This document shows, piece by piece, positions 35,472-43,856 of a DNA stretch of 64,000 nucleotides. Every line of letters begins with the position of its first letter. Within the stretch, counting starts at the first letter, position 1. The notes under the pieces are model-generated. The model did not search any database, had not been told where the DNA came from, and was given only the letters and a program-made list of their open reading frames with translations. This DNA comes from Streptomyces sp. NBC_01233. GTDB lineage: Bacteria > Actinomycetota > Actinomycetes > Streptomycetales > Streptomycetaceae. The stretch covers positions 4,379,501-4,443,500 of the forward strand of contig NZ_CP108514.1 of the NCBI RefSeq assembly GCF_035989305.1, in the 5' to 3' direction. Made by a program: the position numbers and the translations under genes.

Positions 35472-36858
35472 TACTGCAACCGCATGTGGCGTGACGGTCG
35501 GTGAGGTTGCTCGTTGTTGTGACTGTGTGATGAATCGCTGACGGTTGAGCAGATCGAGTCGTGGTCCGAGGGTGTAGCGGGGTTGCATGCCCGGTTCGGG
35601 CATCGTTTTGGCAGGTCGGAGCCACGTGATCGGGCTCTGGACTACCTCAGGGGCCTGCTTGCTCCGCTGGAGAAGAAGAACGGGTGGACGCTGGCCGAGC
35701 AGGTCGGCCAGCTCCGCCCGGACGGTGTGCAACGCCTGCTCAACCACTCCGAATGGGACGAGAACGCGGTCCGGGACGATGTCCGGGACTTCGTCGTGGA
35801 GACCATCGGCGCCAAGGATGGCGTGCTCATCGGGGACGACACCGGGTTCCTGAAGAAGGGCACCAGGTCAGCAGGGGTCCAGCGGCAGTATTCCGGCACC
35901 GCTGGCCGCACCGAGAACTGCCAGATCGGCACCTTCCTCGCCTACGCATCCGCCAAAGGGCGGGCGCTGATCGACCGGGAACTCTACGTCCCGAAGTCCT
36001 GGACGGACGACCGCGACCGCTGCCGGGCAGCCGGGATCGACGACACCGTGCCGTTCGCCACGAAGATCGAGCACCTCAAGTGGATGCTGCAACGCGCCAT
36101 CGACGCGGCTGTTCCCTTCGCCTGGGTGACCGCGGACGAGGCATACGGGCAGGTCAAGCACTTCCGCGCCTGGCTGGAAGAACGCCAGGCCGCGTATGTG
36201 CTGGCCACCAAGGTCAACGACACCGTGATCACCGCCGACGGCCGGGACGCCCGCGTCGACGAGCTGATCGCGGCCCTGCCGAAGCAGGCATGGAAACGGA
36301 TCTCCGCCGGAGCCGGCGCCCACGGCCAGCGGATCTACCACTGGGCCCGCGTCGCGATCCGGCCCACCTGGGAGGGCGGATCCGGGCACTGGGTGCTCGC
36401 CCGCCGCAACCTGTCCGACCCCACCGACATCGCCTACTACGTCTGCTACGGCCCCGTCACTTCCCGGCTGAAAGACCTGGTCAGGACCGCCGGAGCCAGG
36501 TGGGCGGTGGAGGAATGCTTCCAGACCGCGAAGGGTGAATGCGGGCTCGATCACTACCAGGTGCGGCTCTACCGGGCCTGGTACCGGCACATCACCCTCG
36601 CCATGGCCGTCCTGGCCTACCTCACGGCCATCCGTGCCGCAGAAGCCGCAAAAGGGGCAGCGGAGATGACGAGCAAGACCTCATACCCCTCAGCGTCCCG
36701 GAGATCCGCCGGATGATCGGGCACGTCGTCGTCACGCCCCGCTGCCACAGCAACGAGCACCGTCTGCACTGGTCACACTTCCGGCGCCGCAGCCAGGCCC
36801 GAGCCCGCCGCTGCCATTACCAACGCCGAGGCCACGACCCACACATGCGGTTGCAGTA
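35472..36858 (+). mobile_element. IS701-family insertion sequence with TTAG target duplication
   Basis: The ends share TACTGCAACCGCATGTG in inverted orientation (35472 and ending 36858). TTAG flanks both sides (35468-35471 and 36859-36862), the 4-bp duplication expected for this family. It inserted in the loop of the hairpin behind the replication gene. Confidence 0.92.
35538..36716 (+). CDS. IS701-family transposase
   Basis: DDE transposase with the Asp in GVLIGDDTGFLKKGTRSAGV, the second in FAWVTADEAYGQVKHF and the Glu in RWAVEECFQTAKGECGLDHY. RQYSGTAGRTENCQIGTFLA is the family hallmark. The family N-terminus (TVEQIESWSEGVAGLHARFG) is encoded from a CTG at 35538, with no ATG/GTG in frame; a TTG at 35583 would shorten the protein. 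The start codon is therefore uncertain and may have decayed. Everything downstream is intact. Confidence 0.88.
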   Translation: MTVEQIESWSEGVAGLHARFGHRFGRSEPRDRALDYLRGLLAPLEKKNGWTLAEQVGQLRPDGVQRLLNHSEWDENAVRDDVRDFVVETIGAKDGVLIGDDTGFLKKGTRSAGVQRQYSGTAGRTENCQIGTFLAYASAKGRALIDRELYVPKSWTDDRDRCRAAGIDDTVPFATKIEHLKWMLQRAIDAAVPFAWVTADEAYGQVKHFRAWLEERQAAYVLATKVNDTVITADGRDARVDELIAALPKQAWKRISAGAGAHGQRIYHWARVAIRPTWEGGSGHWVLARRNLSDPTDIAYYVCYGPVTSRLKDLVRTAGARWAVEECFQTAKGECGLDHYQVRLYRAWYRHITLAMAVLAYLTAIRAAEAAKGAAEMTSKTSYPSASRRSAG

Positions 36859-36872
36859 TTAGAAGGGGGCTC

Positions 36873-36906
36873 GCGTGAACGCCCCCCGCGTGAACGCCGT
36901 GAACGA
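36873..36906. repeat. Iteron-like repeat array, right part
   Basis: GCGTGAACGC at 36873-36882 and 36888-36897, and CGTGAACGA at 36898-36906. GCGTGAACGC is the reverse complement of the GCGTTCACGC unit at 33787. Before the two IS insertions this was continuous with the left part. Confidence 0.65.
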
Positions 36907-37120
36907 CCCCAACACAAGACCCGCTTCTCTACCCTGGAGCCCCCCGCCTTGCACTCCCCTGCCCCAAGCACCCCGGCAGCGACACACGGCAAACGCAGCA
37001 TCCGCGCCGGCATCACCCCGCTCCCCACCCACCCCGGCCGCCAAGGACGAGACCCTCACCAAAGTGACGATGCTGCCGGCGCCCGCCGAACAGCCTCACC
37101 CGCCGGGGGCCGTCACGTGA
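36875..37120 (+). CDS. Small proline-rich hypothetical protein
   Basis: 81 codons from a GTG at 36875 with AAGGGGG 5 nt upstream. The product is Pro/Ala-rich without recognisable domain. The main support is the 4-nt overlap (GTGA) of its stop with the start of the DUF2637 gene, which suggests translational coupling. The start lies inside an iteron-like repeat. Confidence 0.5.
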   Translation: MNAPRVNAVNDPNTRPASLPWSPPPCTPLPQAPRQRHTANAASAPASPRSPPTPAAKDETLTKVTMLPAPAEQPHPPGAVT

Positions 37121-38082
37121 ACCGCAGCGGACGCATCGCCCTCGTCCTCGGCTTGGTGGCCGTCGTCCTCATGGCCTTCCGGGTCTCGTGGAACGCGCTG
37201 TCCGACGTGGCCCGCGCCATCGGCGCAGACTCCACCGCCGCCCTGCTCTACCCGATCGTGGTCGACGGGCTGATGGCCCTCGCGCTGGTCTCCGCGCTCT
37301 TCCTGACCGGCACCGACCGCACGTTCGCGCTGCGGGTCTTGGCCGCCTACACGATCGCCAGCCTCCTGCTGAACTACGTGCACGGCCTCGTTCCCGCCCT
37401 GCACACCACGTCGGTCCAGTGGGGTCGACTGACCGACTGGGACCCCGCGAACTGGGCCCTCGTACTGCTGGCGACCTCGCTCCCGGTCGGGTCGATCTAC
37501 TTCGGGTCGGACCTCGTGGCCAAGGTGCTGCACCACAACCCCGAGTCGGCCGGCCCCGCAGAAATGGCCTCCGACCAGTCGGGCGACCGGCAAGCCGACC
37601 AGTCGGCTGGCGAGGAGGCCCCACAGTCGAGGTCTGACCAGGCCAAACCGGACCCCGCGCAGCCGACCGAGTCGACCCCCCTGAAGGTCACCGAGCCACC
37701 CGTGACGAGGCCGACCGAGCGCTATACACCGTCCCCCGCTCCTGCTGCCCGACCACCCCGGTCGGCCGCCGTGGCGGAGTCGACGGGATCGGCGCCGCGT
37801 CGGGCGACCGGTCGGGTCCCCGCCGCCACCAAGCCGACCGCCCACCGCAACCGCACCGACGCCGAAGTCCTCCACGAGGCCCGATTCCTGACCGCCGACT
37901 GGAGCGACGACCAGCTGACCGCCGAGCGTCTGCGCACCACACTACGGATCGGCCAGAAACCCGCCCGCCTCCTGCGCAACAAACTGCAGGCCGAGCGCAC
38001 CGGCCAGACCCAGCCCGTCGCGGACGGCGGCTTCAAGGTCGGGCCAATCGACGAAGCCGCCACCCCCGCCGGCACCGTCTGA
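37117..38082 (+). CDS. DUF2637 membrane protein of mobile elements
   Basis: 321 aa. The N-terminal DUF2637 region contains four hydrophobic segments (ALVLGLVAVVLMAFRVSWNA, YPIVVDGLMALALVSALFL, LRVLAAYTIASLLLNYVHGL, WALVLLATSLPVGSIYFGS). A long Pro/Ser/Gln-rich linker follows, and a C-terminal basic region (HEARFLTADWSDDQLTAERL, RIGQKPARLLRNKL) with a possible helix-turn-helix. Such proteins are frequent in actinobacterial plasmids and integrative elements, near transfer genes, and may help intramycelial spread; that role is unproven. GTG 37117 is fixed by overlap with the upstream small ORF. Confidence 0.78.
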   Translation: MNRSGRIALVLGLVAVVLMAFRVSWNALSDVARAIGADSTAALLYPIVVDGLMALALVSALFLTGTDRTFALRVLAAYTIASLLLNYVHGLVPALHTTSVQWGRLTDWDPANWALVLLATSLPVGSIYFGSDLVAKVLHHNPESAGPAEMASDQSGDRQADQSAGEEAPQSRSDQAKPDPAQPTESTPLKVTEPPVTRPTERYTPSPAPAARPPRSAAVAESTGSAPRRATGRVPAATKPTAHRNRTDAEVLHEARFLTADWSDDQLTAERLRTTLRIGQKPARLLRNKLQAERTGQTQPVADGGFKVGPIDEAATPAGTV

Positions 38083-38198
38083 CCCCCCACAAAGGCACCG
38101 ACCCTGCCCTTCCGGCGCATCCCGTGTCCCCATTCAGCCGAGCACAGGGCAGCACACAGCCAAGCACCCGGCACCAGCACCCCACGGAGAACCGATCC

Positions 38199-38858
38199 AT
38201 GCACGACCCGAACCACGAACTCCCCACCTCCCAGCAGCACATGACCGCCGGCCTCAAGAGCGCAGCAAGTTGTACCCAGAGCATTGCTCCCGTCGGGAGC
38301 AATGCTCTGGGCTCCCCCGCCCCAGGGGTGGCGGGGGAGGACCGGCACCAGGAGGCGCCGGTCCTTCGGGGTGCGGCCGAGGGCAGACCACATCCGGGCA
38401 GGGAGGAGCAGCACTCCTGCCATACCGCCCGCTGCACGCATGCCGCGCCGACGAAGCCGCACGTCCGCCAGCGTGAGCGCCTGCGCGCCGAGAGCAAGCG
38501 CATGCACCAGCCCAGCTGCCGCATGAACGACGACGAGTACCAGCTCCTCGTCCGCGCGGCTTCCGTCTGCCACATGAGCGTCGCCAGCTTCCTCGCCAAG
38601 GCCGCCCTGAAGGCCGCACGCGACCTCGACCGCACCGAAGCCGAGATCGCCACCCGCCGGGAGATCGTCAGCGAGCTGTTCGCCCTGCGCCGGGCCCTCG
38701 GCCCGATCGGCAACAACCTCAACCAGGTCGCCACCGTCCTGAACTCCGGCTCCGACGCCCCGCACGCCAAGGCGGTCCTCGACGCCGTCCAGCGGACCGC
38801 CGAACGCGTGGACGCCTTCACCCGGCGCTACCTGGAAAGCGAGACCCCCACCGGATGA
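38199..38858 (+). CDS. mobC: MobC-like relaxosome protein
   Basis: Up to 219 aa. The C-terminal 115 residues match bacterial mobilisation protein MobC: MNDDEYQLLVRAASVCHMSV, ASFLAKAALKAARDL and the hallmark ALGPIGNNLNQVATVLNSGS. It binds oriT and assists relaxase nicking. The N-terminal part is unusual because it is encoded across three strong hairpins (38275-38364) and is low-complexity and Cys/His-rich (HSCHTARCTHAAPTKPHVRQ). A start further downstream, leaving the hairpins non-coding, is quite possible. Its stop overlaps the relaxase start by 4 nt (ATGA). Confidence 0.8.
   Translation: MHDPNHELPTSQQHMTAGLKSAASCTQSIAPVGSNALGSPAPGVAGEDRHQEAPVLRGAAEGRPHPGREEQHSCHTARCTHAAPTKPHVRQRERLRAESKRMHQPSCRMNDDEYQLLVRAASVCHMSVASFLAKAALKAARDLDRTEAEIATRREIVSELFALRRALGPIGNNLNQVATVLNSGSDAPHAKAVLDAVQRTAERVDAFTRRYLESETPTG
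38275..38364. other. Three consecutive hairpins, candidate oriT
   Basis: An 18-bp perfect palindrome with one central base (38275-38311), then CTCCCCCGCC/GGCGGGGGAG (38312-38339), then GGACCGGC/GCCGGTCC (38339-38364). They lie directly before the conserved part of mobC. Strong inverted repeats next to mob genes are typical of oriT; the nick site is not identifiable. Confidence 0.5.
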
Positions 38859-40582
38859 TCCCCTCCATTCACAAGATGGGCACCCGCACCATCGGGCTGA
38901 TCCGCTACCTCTACGGCCCGGGCACCCACAAGGAACACACCGACCCCCACCTCGTCGCCGCCTGGGACGCCCTGGCCCCCGACCCCGGCCGCGACCCGGC
39001 CGCCACCTACGAAGACCTGCAACAGCTCCTCGACCAGCCCGTCGAAGCCCTGCCCAAGTCGAGGCGCCCCACCGAGCACGTGTGGCACCTGTCCGTACGC
39101 GCCGCACCCGAGGACCCGACCCTGTCGGATGAGCAGTGGGGCGACATCGCCCGCCGCATGGTCGCCGCCACCGGCATCGACCCCGGCGACGGCGCGGGCT
39201 GCCGCTGGGCAGCCGTCCGCCACGCCGACGACCACATCCACATCATGGCCACCACCGTCCGCGAAGACGGCCGCCGCCCCCGCCGCCACAACGAAGCCAA
39301 ACGCGCCCAGGCCGAAGCCCGCCACGTCGAAGCCGACTACGGCCTGCGCCGCCTCAACACCGGCGACGGCACCGCCGCCCAACGCCCCACCAGCGCCGAA
39401 CGCCACAAAGCCAACCGCCACAACAGGCAACGCACCCCGAGGGAGGAACTGCGCGAAACCGTCCGCCACGCGGTTGCCGGCGCCCAGAGCGAGGAGGAGT
39501 TCTTCGGCCGACTCGCCACCTCCGGCCTCCTCGTAGGGCAGCGGAAGGCGCCGTCCGGGGACCTCCTCGGCTACACCGTCGCCCTCCCCGACGACCGCAA
39601 CAGGCACGGCGAACCCGTCTTCTACTCCGGATCGAAGCTCGCCCCAGACCTCTCCCTGCCCCGCATCCGCGAACGCTTCACCACGCTCGCAGAAGCCTCG
39701 GAAGGCGACAGCGGGCCCGGGCAGCCCGTCCTGCCGCCGGTGACCGGCCCCGCGTTCGCGCGGCGGAGGGCCGCCGCCACCTGGCAGGCACTGCTGATCA
39801 TCGACCAAGGCGACGACGGCACGGCAGCAGCCCAGATCGCCGCCGCCACAGAAGTCCTCGACGCGCTGGCCAAGACCTCCGCCGCCCACACCCGCAAGGA
39901 ACTCCGCGACGCGGCCTTCTCGTTCGAACGCGCCAGGCGCTCCCATGTGAAGGCAGTCCGAGGACACGATCATGCTCTTCGGCAGGCCGCCCGCGACCTC
40001 GTCCACAGCGGACCCGCCCTCGGCCGAGGCGAGGACAGCGCCACCACCGCCATGCTCATCGACATGGCGTTCTTCCTCGCCATCACCGCGGCGAACTGGC
40101 ACGCCAAGAAGCACCACGTCCAACAAGCAGCAGCCGCACGGCAAGCCGCCGAACACCTACGCGCCGCCTACGAGGCAGCCGCCACCCAGCCCATGGGCGC
40201 CCTCCGGCAGCGAGGCCAGCGCATGGCCCTGCATGTTCAGCAACGACAGGCTGCATTCGTCCGCCAGGCGCTGCCAGAGCTGGCCGAACGGATCCTGACC
40301 GAGCCCAGCTGGCCCGCCCTGGCCGCCACCCTCACCGACGCACAGAAGGCCGGACACGACCCGGCCGCCCTGCTCGCCGAAGCCACCCAACGGCGCGAGC
40401 TCGACACCGCCACCTCGATCAGCGATGTCCTCGTCTGGCGCCTACGCCGCAGCGCCCACCTGCCCGCCGCACCCGAGGCTCGGCACAAGCCACCTGCCCG
40501 CGGCGACAGGCGCACACCGCCTGCGGCACCCGCCGCACCGCCGGCAGTTAAGGCAGCAAGCGACTCAACCCGACGGCGCTGA
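38855..40582 (+). CDS. mobA: Relaxase/mobilization nuclease
   Basis: 575 aa. The N-terminal relaxase domain has a candidate catalytic Tyr in IRYLYGPGTHKEH and the metal-binding three-His motif in AVRHADDHIHIMATTVREDG, followed by RRHNEAKRAQAEARHVEADY. This is the layout of MOBP-type actinobacterial relaxases (PF03432). The C-terminal half is helical and Ala/Arg-rich without helicase or primase motifs. It pairs with MobC and makes element 1 mobilizable. No coupling protein or secretion gene follows, so it must use a helper's. Confidence 0.9.
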   Translation: MIPSIHKMGTRTIGLIRYLYGPGTHKEHTDPHLVAAWDALAPDPGRDPAATYEDLQQLLDQPVEALPKSRRPTEHVWHLSVRAAPEDPTLSDEQWGDIARRMVAATGIDPGDGAGCRWAAVRHADDHIHIMATTVREDGRRPRRHNEAKRAQAEARHVEADYGLRRLNTGDGTAAQRPTSAERHKANRHNRQRTPREELRETVRHAVAGAQSEEEFFGRLATSGLLVGQRKAPSGDLLGYTVALPDDRNRHGEPVFYSGSKLAPDLSLPRIRERFTTLAEASEGDSGPGQPVLPPVTGPAFARRRAAATWQALLIIDQGDDGTAAAQIAAATEVLDALAKTSAAHTRKELRDAAFSFERARRSHVKAVRGHDHALRQAARDLVHSGPALGRGEDSATTAMLIDMAFFLAITAANWHAKKHHVQQAAAARQAAEHLRAAYEAAATQPMGALRQRGQRMALHVQQRQAAFVRQALPELAERILTEPSWPALAATLTDAQKAGHDPAALLAEATQRRELDTATSISDVLVWRLRRSAHLPAAPEARHKPPARGDRRTPPAAPAAPPAVKAASDSTRRR

Positions 40583-40658
40583 CCTCGGTTGGGCGGGCTT
40601 GCGGCCTCGTCGTGACGCTGGAGGGTTGCGCCGACGCCGGGGGCGCCACCGAGCGCTG

Positions 40659-41999
40659 TCAGGCGACAGCAGGAAGAGCCCGCAGCCTGTCCCTGAACTC
40701 ACGGACGGACGGCACCGCGCCGTGCGGCTCCAGGTAGTTGCTGAACTTCGCCAGCCGGACGTACGCCCGGTCGGAGCGGACGCGGTTCTCCAGCAGCTCC
40801 AGGCCGAGATTGGCGGCGTCCAAGGCCCCGTCCAGGTCCCGGGCAGCCAGGCGAGCCGTCGCCAGGCGGCCGGAGCGTACGGCACGGTCGCGAGGGACCG
40901 CTTGGTCCACCGCGATCGCGAGGGCGCTGGTGGCGCGCTCGGGGAAGCCGGAGCGGAGCATGATCTTGCCCTCGGTGGACTTGAGCTGAGCTTCCCCGTA
41001 CCAGCCCAGCCAGTCAGGGCGGTCGCCTTCGCGGTGGCCGCCCCACAGGTCGTAGGCCCGGTTGAGCGACTTGCCGGCCGCCTCGTGCTGGGTGTCTCGG
41101 GACAGGGCTTCGGCTTGATGGAGGTAGAGGTAGGAGGCCGCCGCCGACGGGAGGGCCGTCGGGGCGTTGCCGATGGCGGTGTCGATGAGCTTCACGCGCG
41201 CGGCTGTGTCACCTGAGTCGGAGATGTGGATGCCCATCTCGGCCAGGATGAAGGCGCCGAAGCCGTCGTCCTTCGCACTGTGTGCGCTGCGGAGTGCGCC
41301 AACGTAGTAGCGCTGGCCGAGGGAGCGAAGGCCCTTGTCGTAGGCCATCCAGCCAGCGAGGTACGACACCCGGGCAGCCGTGGCGTACAGGCGGTGTTCG
41401 ACGGCGTCGGTGTAGCGCCCGTGGTCGAGGAGGCCTGCGATCAGTGAGAGGTCGCCGGTGGCCTGGTCCAGGAGGCGGGCGCCGCCCATCTGGTCGTCGA
41501 GTACGCGGAGGGTGTCCACCCGTGCCTCGATGGTGGTCACCATCGCGTCGGTGACGCGGTCGCCATCGAATGCCGAGGCGAACGCCTCTGGAGCGGCCGC
41601 CCAGTTGGCCGCGACCCCCGTCAGCGCGGCACCAGTGATGGACAAGAACCCCCGACGATCCATGTGGCCGCTCCTGACTAGATCAGCGAACACCTTCACG
41701 GTACCCGCCGGAGTCCACGGGGCCGCCAGTGCTGTCGACTCCCAGGCTGGCAGCCATCGGGGCCACGCCGTCGTGCGCACGTGCTCCTCAGGGATGCCCA
41801 GGAGGTCGGCGAGCACCAGTTGCGCGTCCAAGTCAGGTTCCTGCCCTTGCTCCCACTTCCAGACCGTCGTCCGGTTGGTGGCCAGCGGCACGCCCAGCGC
41901 GCTCCCTCGTTCGCACATGAGCCGGGCTAACTCGGCCTTGCCCCAGCCCTTGCCTTCTCGCACGTAGGTCAGCGGGTGCAGAGCCATCGGGTCAGACAT
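40659..41999 (-). CDS. XRE-TPR transcriptional regulator
   Basis: 446 aa. An N-terminal helix-turn-helix (LTYVREGKGWGKAELARLMC, NRTTVWKWEQGQEPDLDAQL) is followed by a long helical TPR-like region (DRRGFLSITGAALTGVAANW, YLAGWMAYDKGLRSLGQRYY, YLYLHQAEALSRDTQHEAAG). Streptomyces has many such regulators, some controlling development or secondary metabolism. It is divergent from the small peptides and the ATP-grasp cluster and may control them; the hairpin at 42053-42080 lies between. ATG 41999 has a GGGAGGGGAGAGG ribosome site. Confidence 0.85.
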   Translation of the reverse strand: MSDPMALHPLTYVREGKGWGKAELARLMCERGSALGVPLATNRTTVWKWEQGQEPDLDAQLVLADLLGIPEEHVRTTAWPRWLPAWESTALAAPWTPAGTVKVFADLVRSGHMDRRGFLSITGAALTGVAANWAAAPEAFASAFDGDRVTDAMVTTIEARVDTLRVLDDQMGGARLLDQATGDLSLIAGLLDHGRYTDAVEHRLYATAARVSYLAGWMAYDKGLRSLGQRYYVGALRSAHSAKDDGFGAFILAEMGIHISDSGDTAARVKLIDTAIGNAPTALPSAAASYLYLHQAEALSRDTQHEAAGKSLNRAYDLWGGHREGDRPDWLGWYGEAQLKSTEGKIMLRSGFPERATSALAIAVDQAVPRDRAVRSGRLATARLAARDLDGALDAANLGLELLENRVRSDRAYVRLAKFSNYLEPHGAVPSVREFRDRLRALPAVA

Positions 42000-42052
42000 C
42001 CCACCTCTCCCCTCAGGTCGGTAGTCAGGAGGTTACTCCCCGTGTGAGAAAC

Positions 42053-42080
42053 GGGGGTTTCTCTCGCTGGAGAAACCCCC
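42053..42080. promoter_or_regulatory. Perfect 11-bp inverted repeat upstream of the cargo cluster
   Basis: GGGGGTTTCTC / GAGAAACCCCC with a 6-nt centre, in the 255-bp gap between the XRE-TPR gene and the first small ORF. It may be an operator or attenuator. Confidence 0.5.
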
Positions 42081-42254
42081 GGGAAACGTTCCGGGCCCGT
42101 GGTCCACGGCCGTTCACTGGGCCCCACGCCGTTCGGAGCTCAGCACCCGGGCAACCGGCTCCCCCGCCCCGCTCCGGACGGCTCCCAGGACCGCAGCCCG
42201 TCATCGGCGCCCCTCACGTGGGTGACGGGCTGCACCACCTCCGAGGAGATCGTG

Positions 42255-42419
42255 ATGAGCCAGCCTCTGCCCGTACGCCCGCCCGGCGCCAGCGGACGCC
42301 AGCACACCGTTCCCGAGCGGCCGACCGGTCCGAGCCCGGTCCTCCGTGCCCGCGCCGAATCCGGCTGGGCGAGATTTTTCCGTCGCGGAGCGAGCGACCG
42401 CGAGGAGTCCGATCGGTGA
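42255..42419 (+). CDS. Small hypothetical protein (54 aa)
   Basis: ATG 42255 has GAGGAGA at -6 to -12. The product begins MSQPLPVRPPGASGRQHTVP and ends with a basic helix (ARAESGWARFFRRGASDREE). Its stop overlaps the next GTG by 4 nt. It is too short for recognition. It could be a peptide precursor for the ATP-grasp enzyme or, more likely, an accessory gene of the regulator. Confidence 0.5.
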   Translation: MSQPLPVRPPGASGRQHTVPERPTGPSPVLRARAESGWARFFRRGASDREESDR

Positions 42420-42616
42420 ATCCGGTCGACTCCGAAGGCCGGGAGGACCACCCCCTCCTTCACCGCCGGGTCCGCGACATCGCGAGCCGGGGCGAAGGGG
42501 AGCTGACCGAAGTCGTCCACGAGAGGCACGGCGGCCGGCTCATCCGCATCGCCTACATCCAGCCCGCGAACGGCATCGGCTGGTCGACCGCCGCCGACAA
42601 CATCGGGCCCGCCTGA
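42416..42616 (+). CDS. Small conserved protein (66 aa)
   Basis: From GTG 42416 (overlapping the previous stop). The sequence HRRVRDIASRGEGELTEVVH and PANGIGWSTAADNIGPA resembles small actinobacterial proteins that I recall next to XRE-TPR regulators. Its stop shares one base with the ATG of the next small ORF. Role unknown. Confidence 0.6.
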   Translation: MNPVDSEGREDHPLLHRRVRDIASRGEGELTEVVHERHGGRLIRIAYIQPANGIGWSTAADNIGPA

Positions 42617-42705
42617 TGAGGCAGCGCCTCGCTGTCCTGGCGTACGTAATCGCTGTTACCGCGCTCGTCGTCACGTTGGCCATCGCCGGAACCCCGGACC
42701 ACTGA
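42616..42705 (+). CDS. 29-residue single-span membrane peptide
   Basis: ATG 42616 shares its A with the preceding TGA. The product is one hydrophobic helix (LAVLAYVIAVTALVVTLAIA) ending GTPDH. It ends 17 nt before the ATP-grasp start. A coupled start and helix-like composition support it, but its size makes this tentative. Confidence 0.4.
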   Translation: MRQRLAVLAYVIAVTALVVTLAIAGTPDH

Positions 42706-42722
42706 GAAATGGGAGGAGCACC

Positions 42723-43844
42723 ATGAGACGTACCGCGAACCGCGGGTTCAACCACCGCCAGGCCGTGACCGAGGAGTGGTTCCGCACTCGGGTTCTTCCC
42801 CGCGTATCCGGAGTGCGGTTCCTCCCCTACCAGGTGCGGCAGCTGCGGAGCGAGCACCTTCCCGCAATGCTGCGCGATGAAGACCGGAAGAGCATGGCCC
42901 GGATCGCGGGGGACCTGGTGAAGGTCACCAAGCGGTGGCAGTGCCTGCCCTTCCACTACTTCCGCTACGGCGGATACCGGCGCGAGGTGTCCGCCGAACG
43001 AGCCTGCTCGTACCTGCCGGAGACGGCCCTGTTCCACCGGCTCCTTCCCCGCGTGAACCGGGACACGATCGACCTGGACGACAAGGCGTCCTGCAAGAAG
43101 ATCCTCTCCGCGGCTGGCATCCCGCAGCCCACACTGATCGCGAGCGGCGACCACCGCGGCGGTGTGACGTCCGACGGTGAGGCGGTGTCGCTGCCGGACG
43201 TCCTCGATCGCGCTTCCGGCTTCGGGCGCGTGGTGGTCAAGCCCTCCCGCTACTCCAGTGGTGGATCCGGCGTCGTGATCGTGTGCCCTGGCGAGGACGG
43301 CTTCGACCTGTCGGCCTACGCGGAGCGGTGGGGTACGTGGCTGGTGGAGCAGCACGTGCCACAGCATCCCGACCTGGACGTGTTGAACCCGTACGCCCTC
43401 AACACGTTCCGCGTGATCACCCTGCTTCGTGACGGCGCCGCCGAGGTCCGGTACGTGATGTTGAAGCTCGGCGGCACCGACAGCACGACAGACAACTCGG
43501 CCGCCGGCGGCATGCAGATCCGAGTCCACCCAGACGGGCGACTCGACCGCCACGGCTATGACCGGTACCTGAACGCCCACACCCGCCACGGGGTCAGTTC
43601 GGTGCCGTTCGCCGACCACCGGATCTCCCGCATGACGGAGGTCCGAGAGCTGGCCGAGCGTTGTGCCCGCCTGTTCCCGCAGGTGCCCTTCATCGGCTGG
43701 GACATCGCACTCACGCCCAGCGGACCCGTGGTCATCGAGGGCAACAGCAGCCCTTCCCTCGCACACATCCAGCGCACCCACGGCGGTGTCGCGCTGGAGC
43801 TCGTCCCCGCGCTCCGCTCCGTGATGGATCGCCCGATCATCTGA
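42723..43844 (+). CDS. ATP-grasp ligase (sugar-transfer-associated type)
   Basis: 373 aa with the ATP-grasp lysine strand FGRVVVKPSRYSSGGSGVVI, the hinge WLVEQHVPQHPDLDVLNPYA and the metal-binding end FIGWDIALTPSGPVVIEGNS. This pattern fits the ATPgrasp_ST family, found with glycosyl- or peptide-modifying genes. It should form an amide or ester from an acyl-phosphate; substrates are unknown. ATG 42723 has GGGAGGAG at -7. It is the first large gene of a co-directional run (ATP-grasp, nucleotidyltransferase, CysRS, oxygenase) with short gaps. Confidence 0.82.
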   Translation: MRRTANRGFNHRQAVTEEWFRTRVLPRVSGVRFLPYQVRQLRSEHLPAMLRDEDRKSMARIAGDLVKVTKRWQCLPFHYFRYGGYRREVSAERACSYLPETALFHRLLPRVNRDTIDLDDKASCKKILSAAGIPQPTLIASGDHRGGVTSDGEAVSLPDVLDRASGFGRVVVKPSRYSSGGSGVVIVCPGEDGFDLSAYAERWGTWLVEQHVPQHPDLDVLNPYALNTFRVITLLRDGAAEVRYVMLKLGGTDSTTDNSAAGGMQIRVHPDGRLDRHGYDRYLNAHTRHGVSSVPFADHRISRMTEVRELAERCARLFPQVPFIGWDIALTPSGPVVIEGNSSPSLAHIQRTHGGVALELVPALRSVMDRPII

Positions 43845-43856
43845 CCAGGAGTTCTC

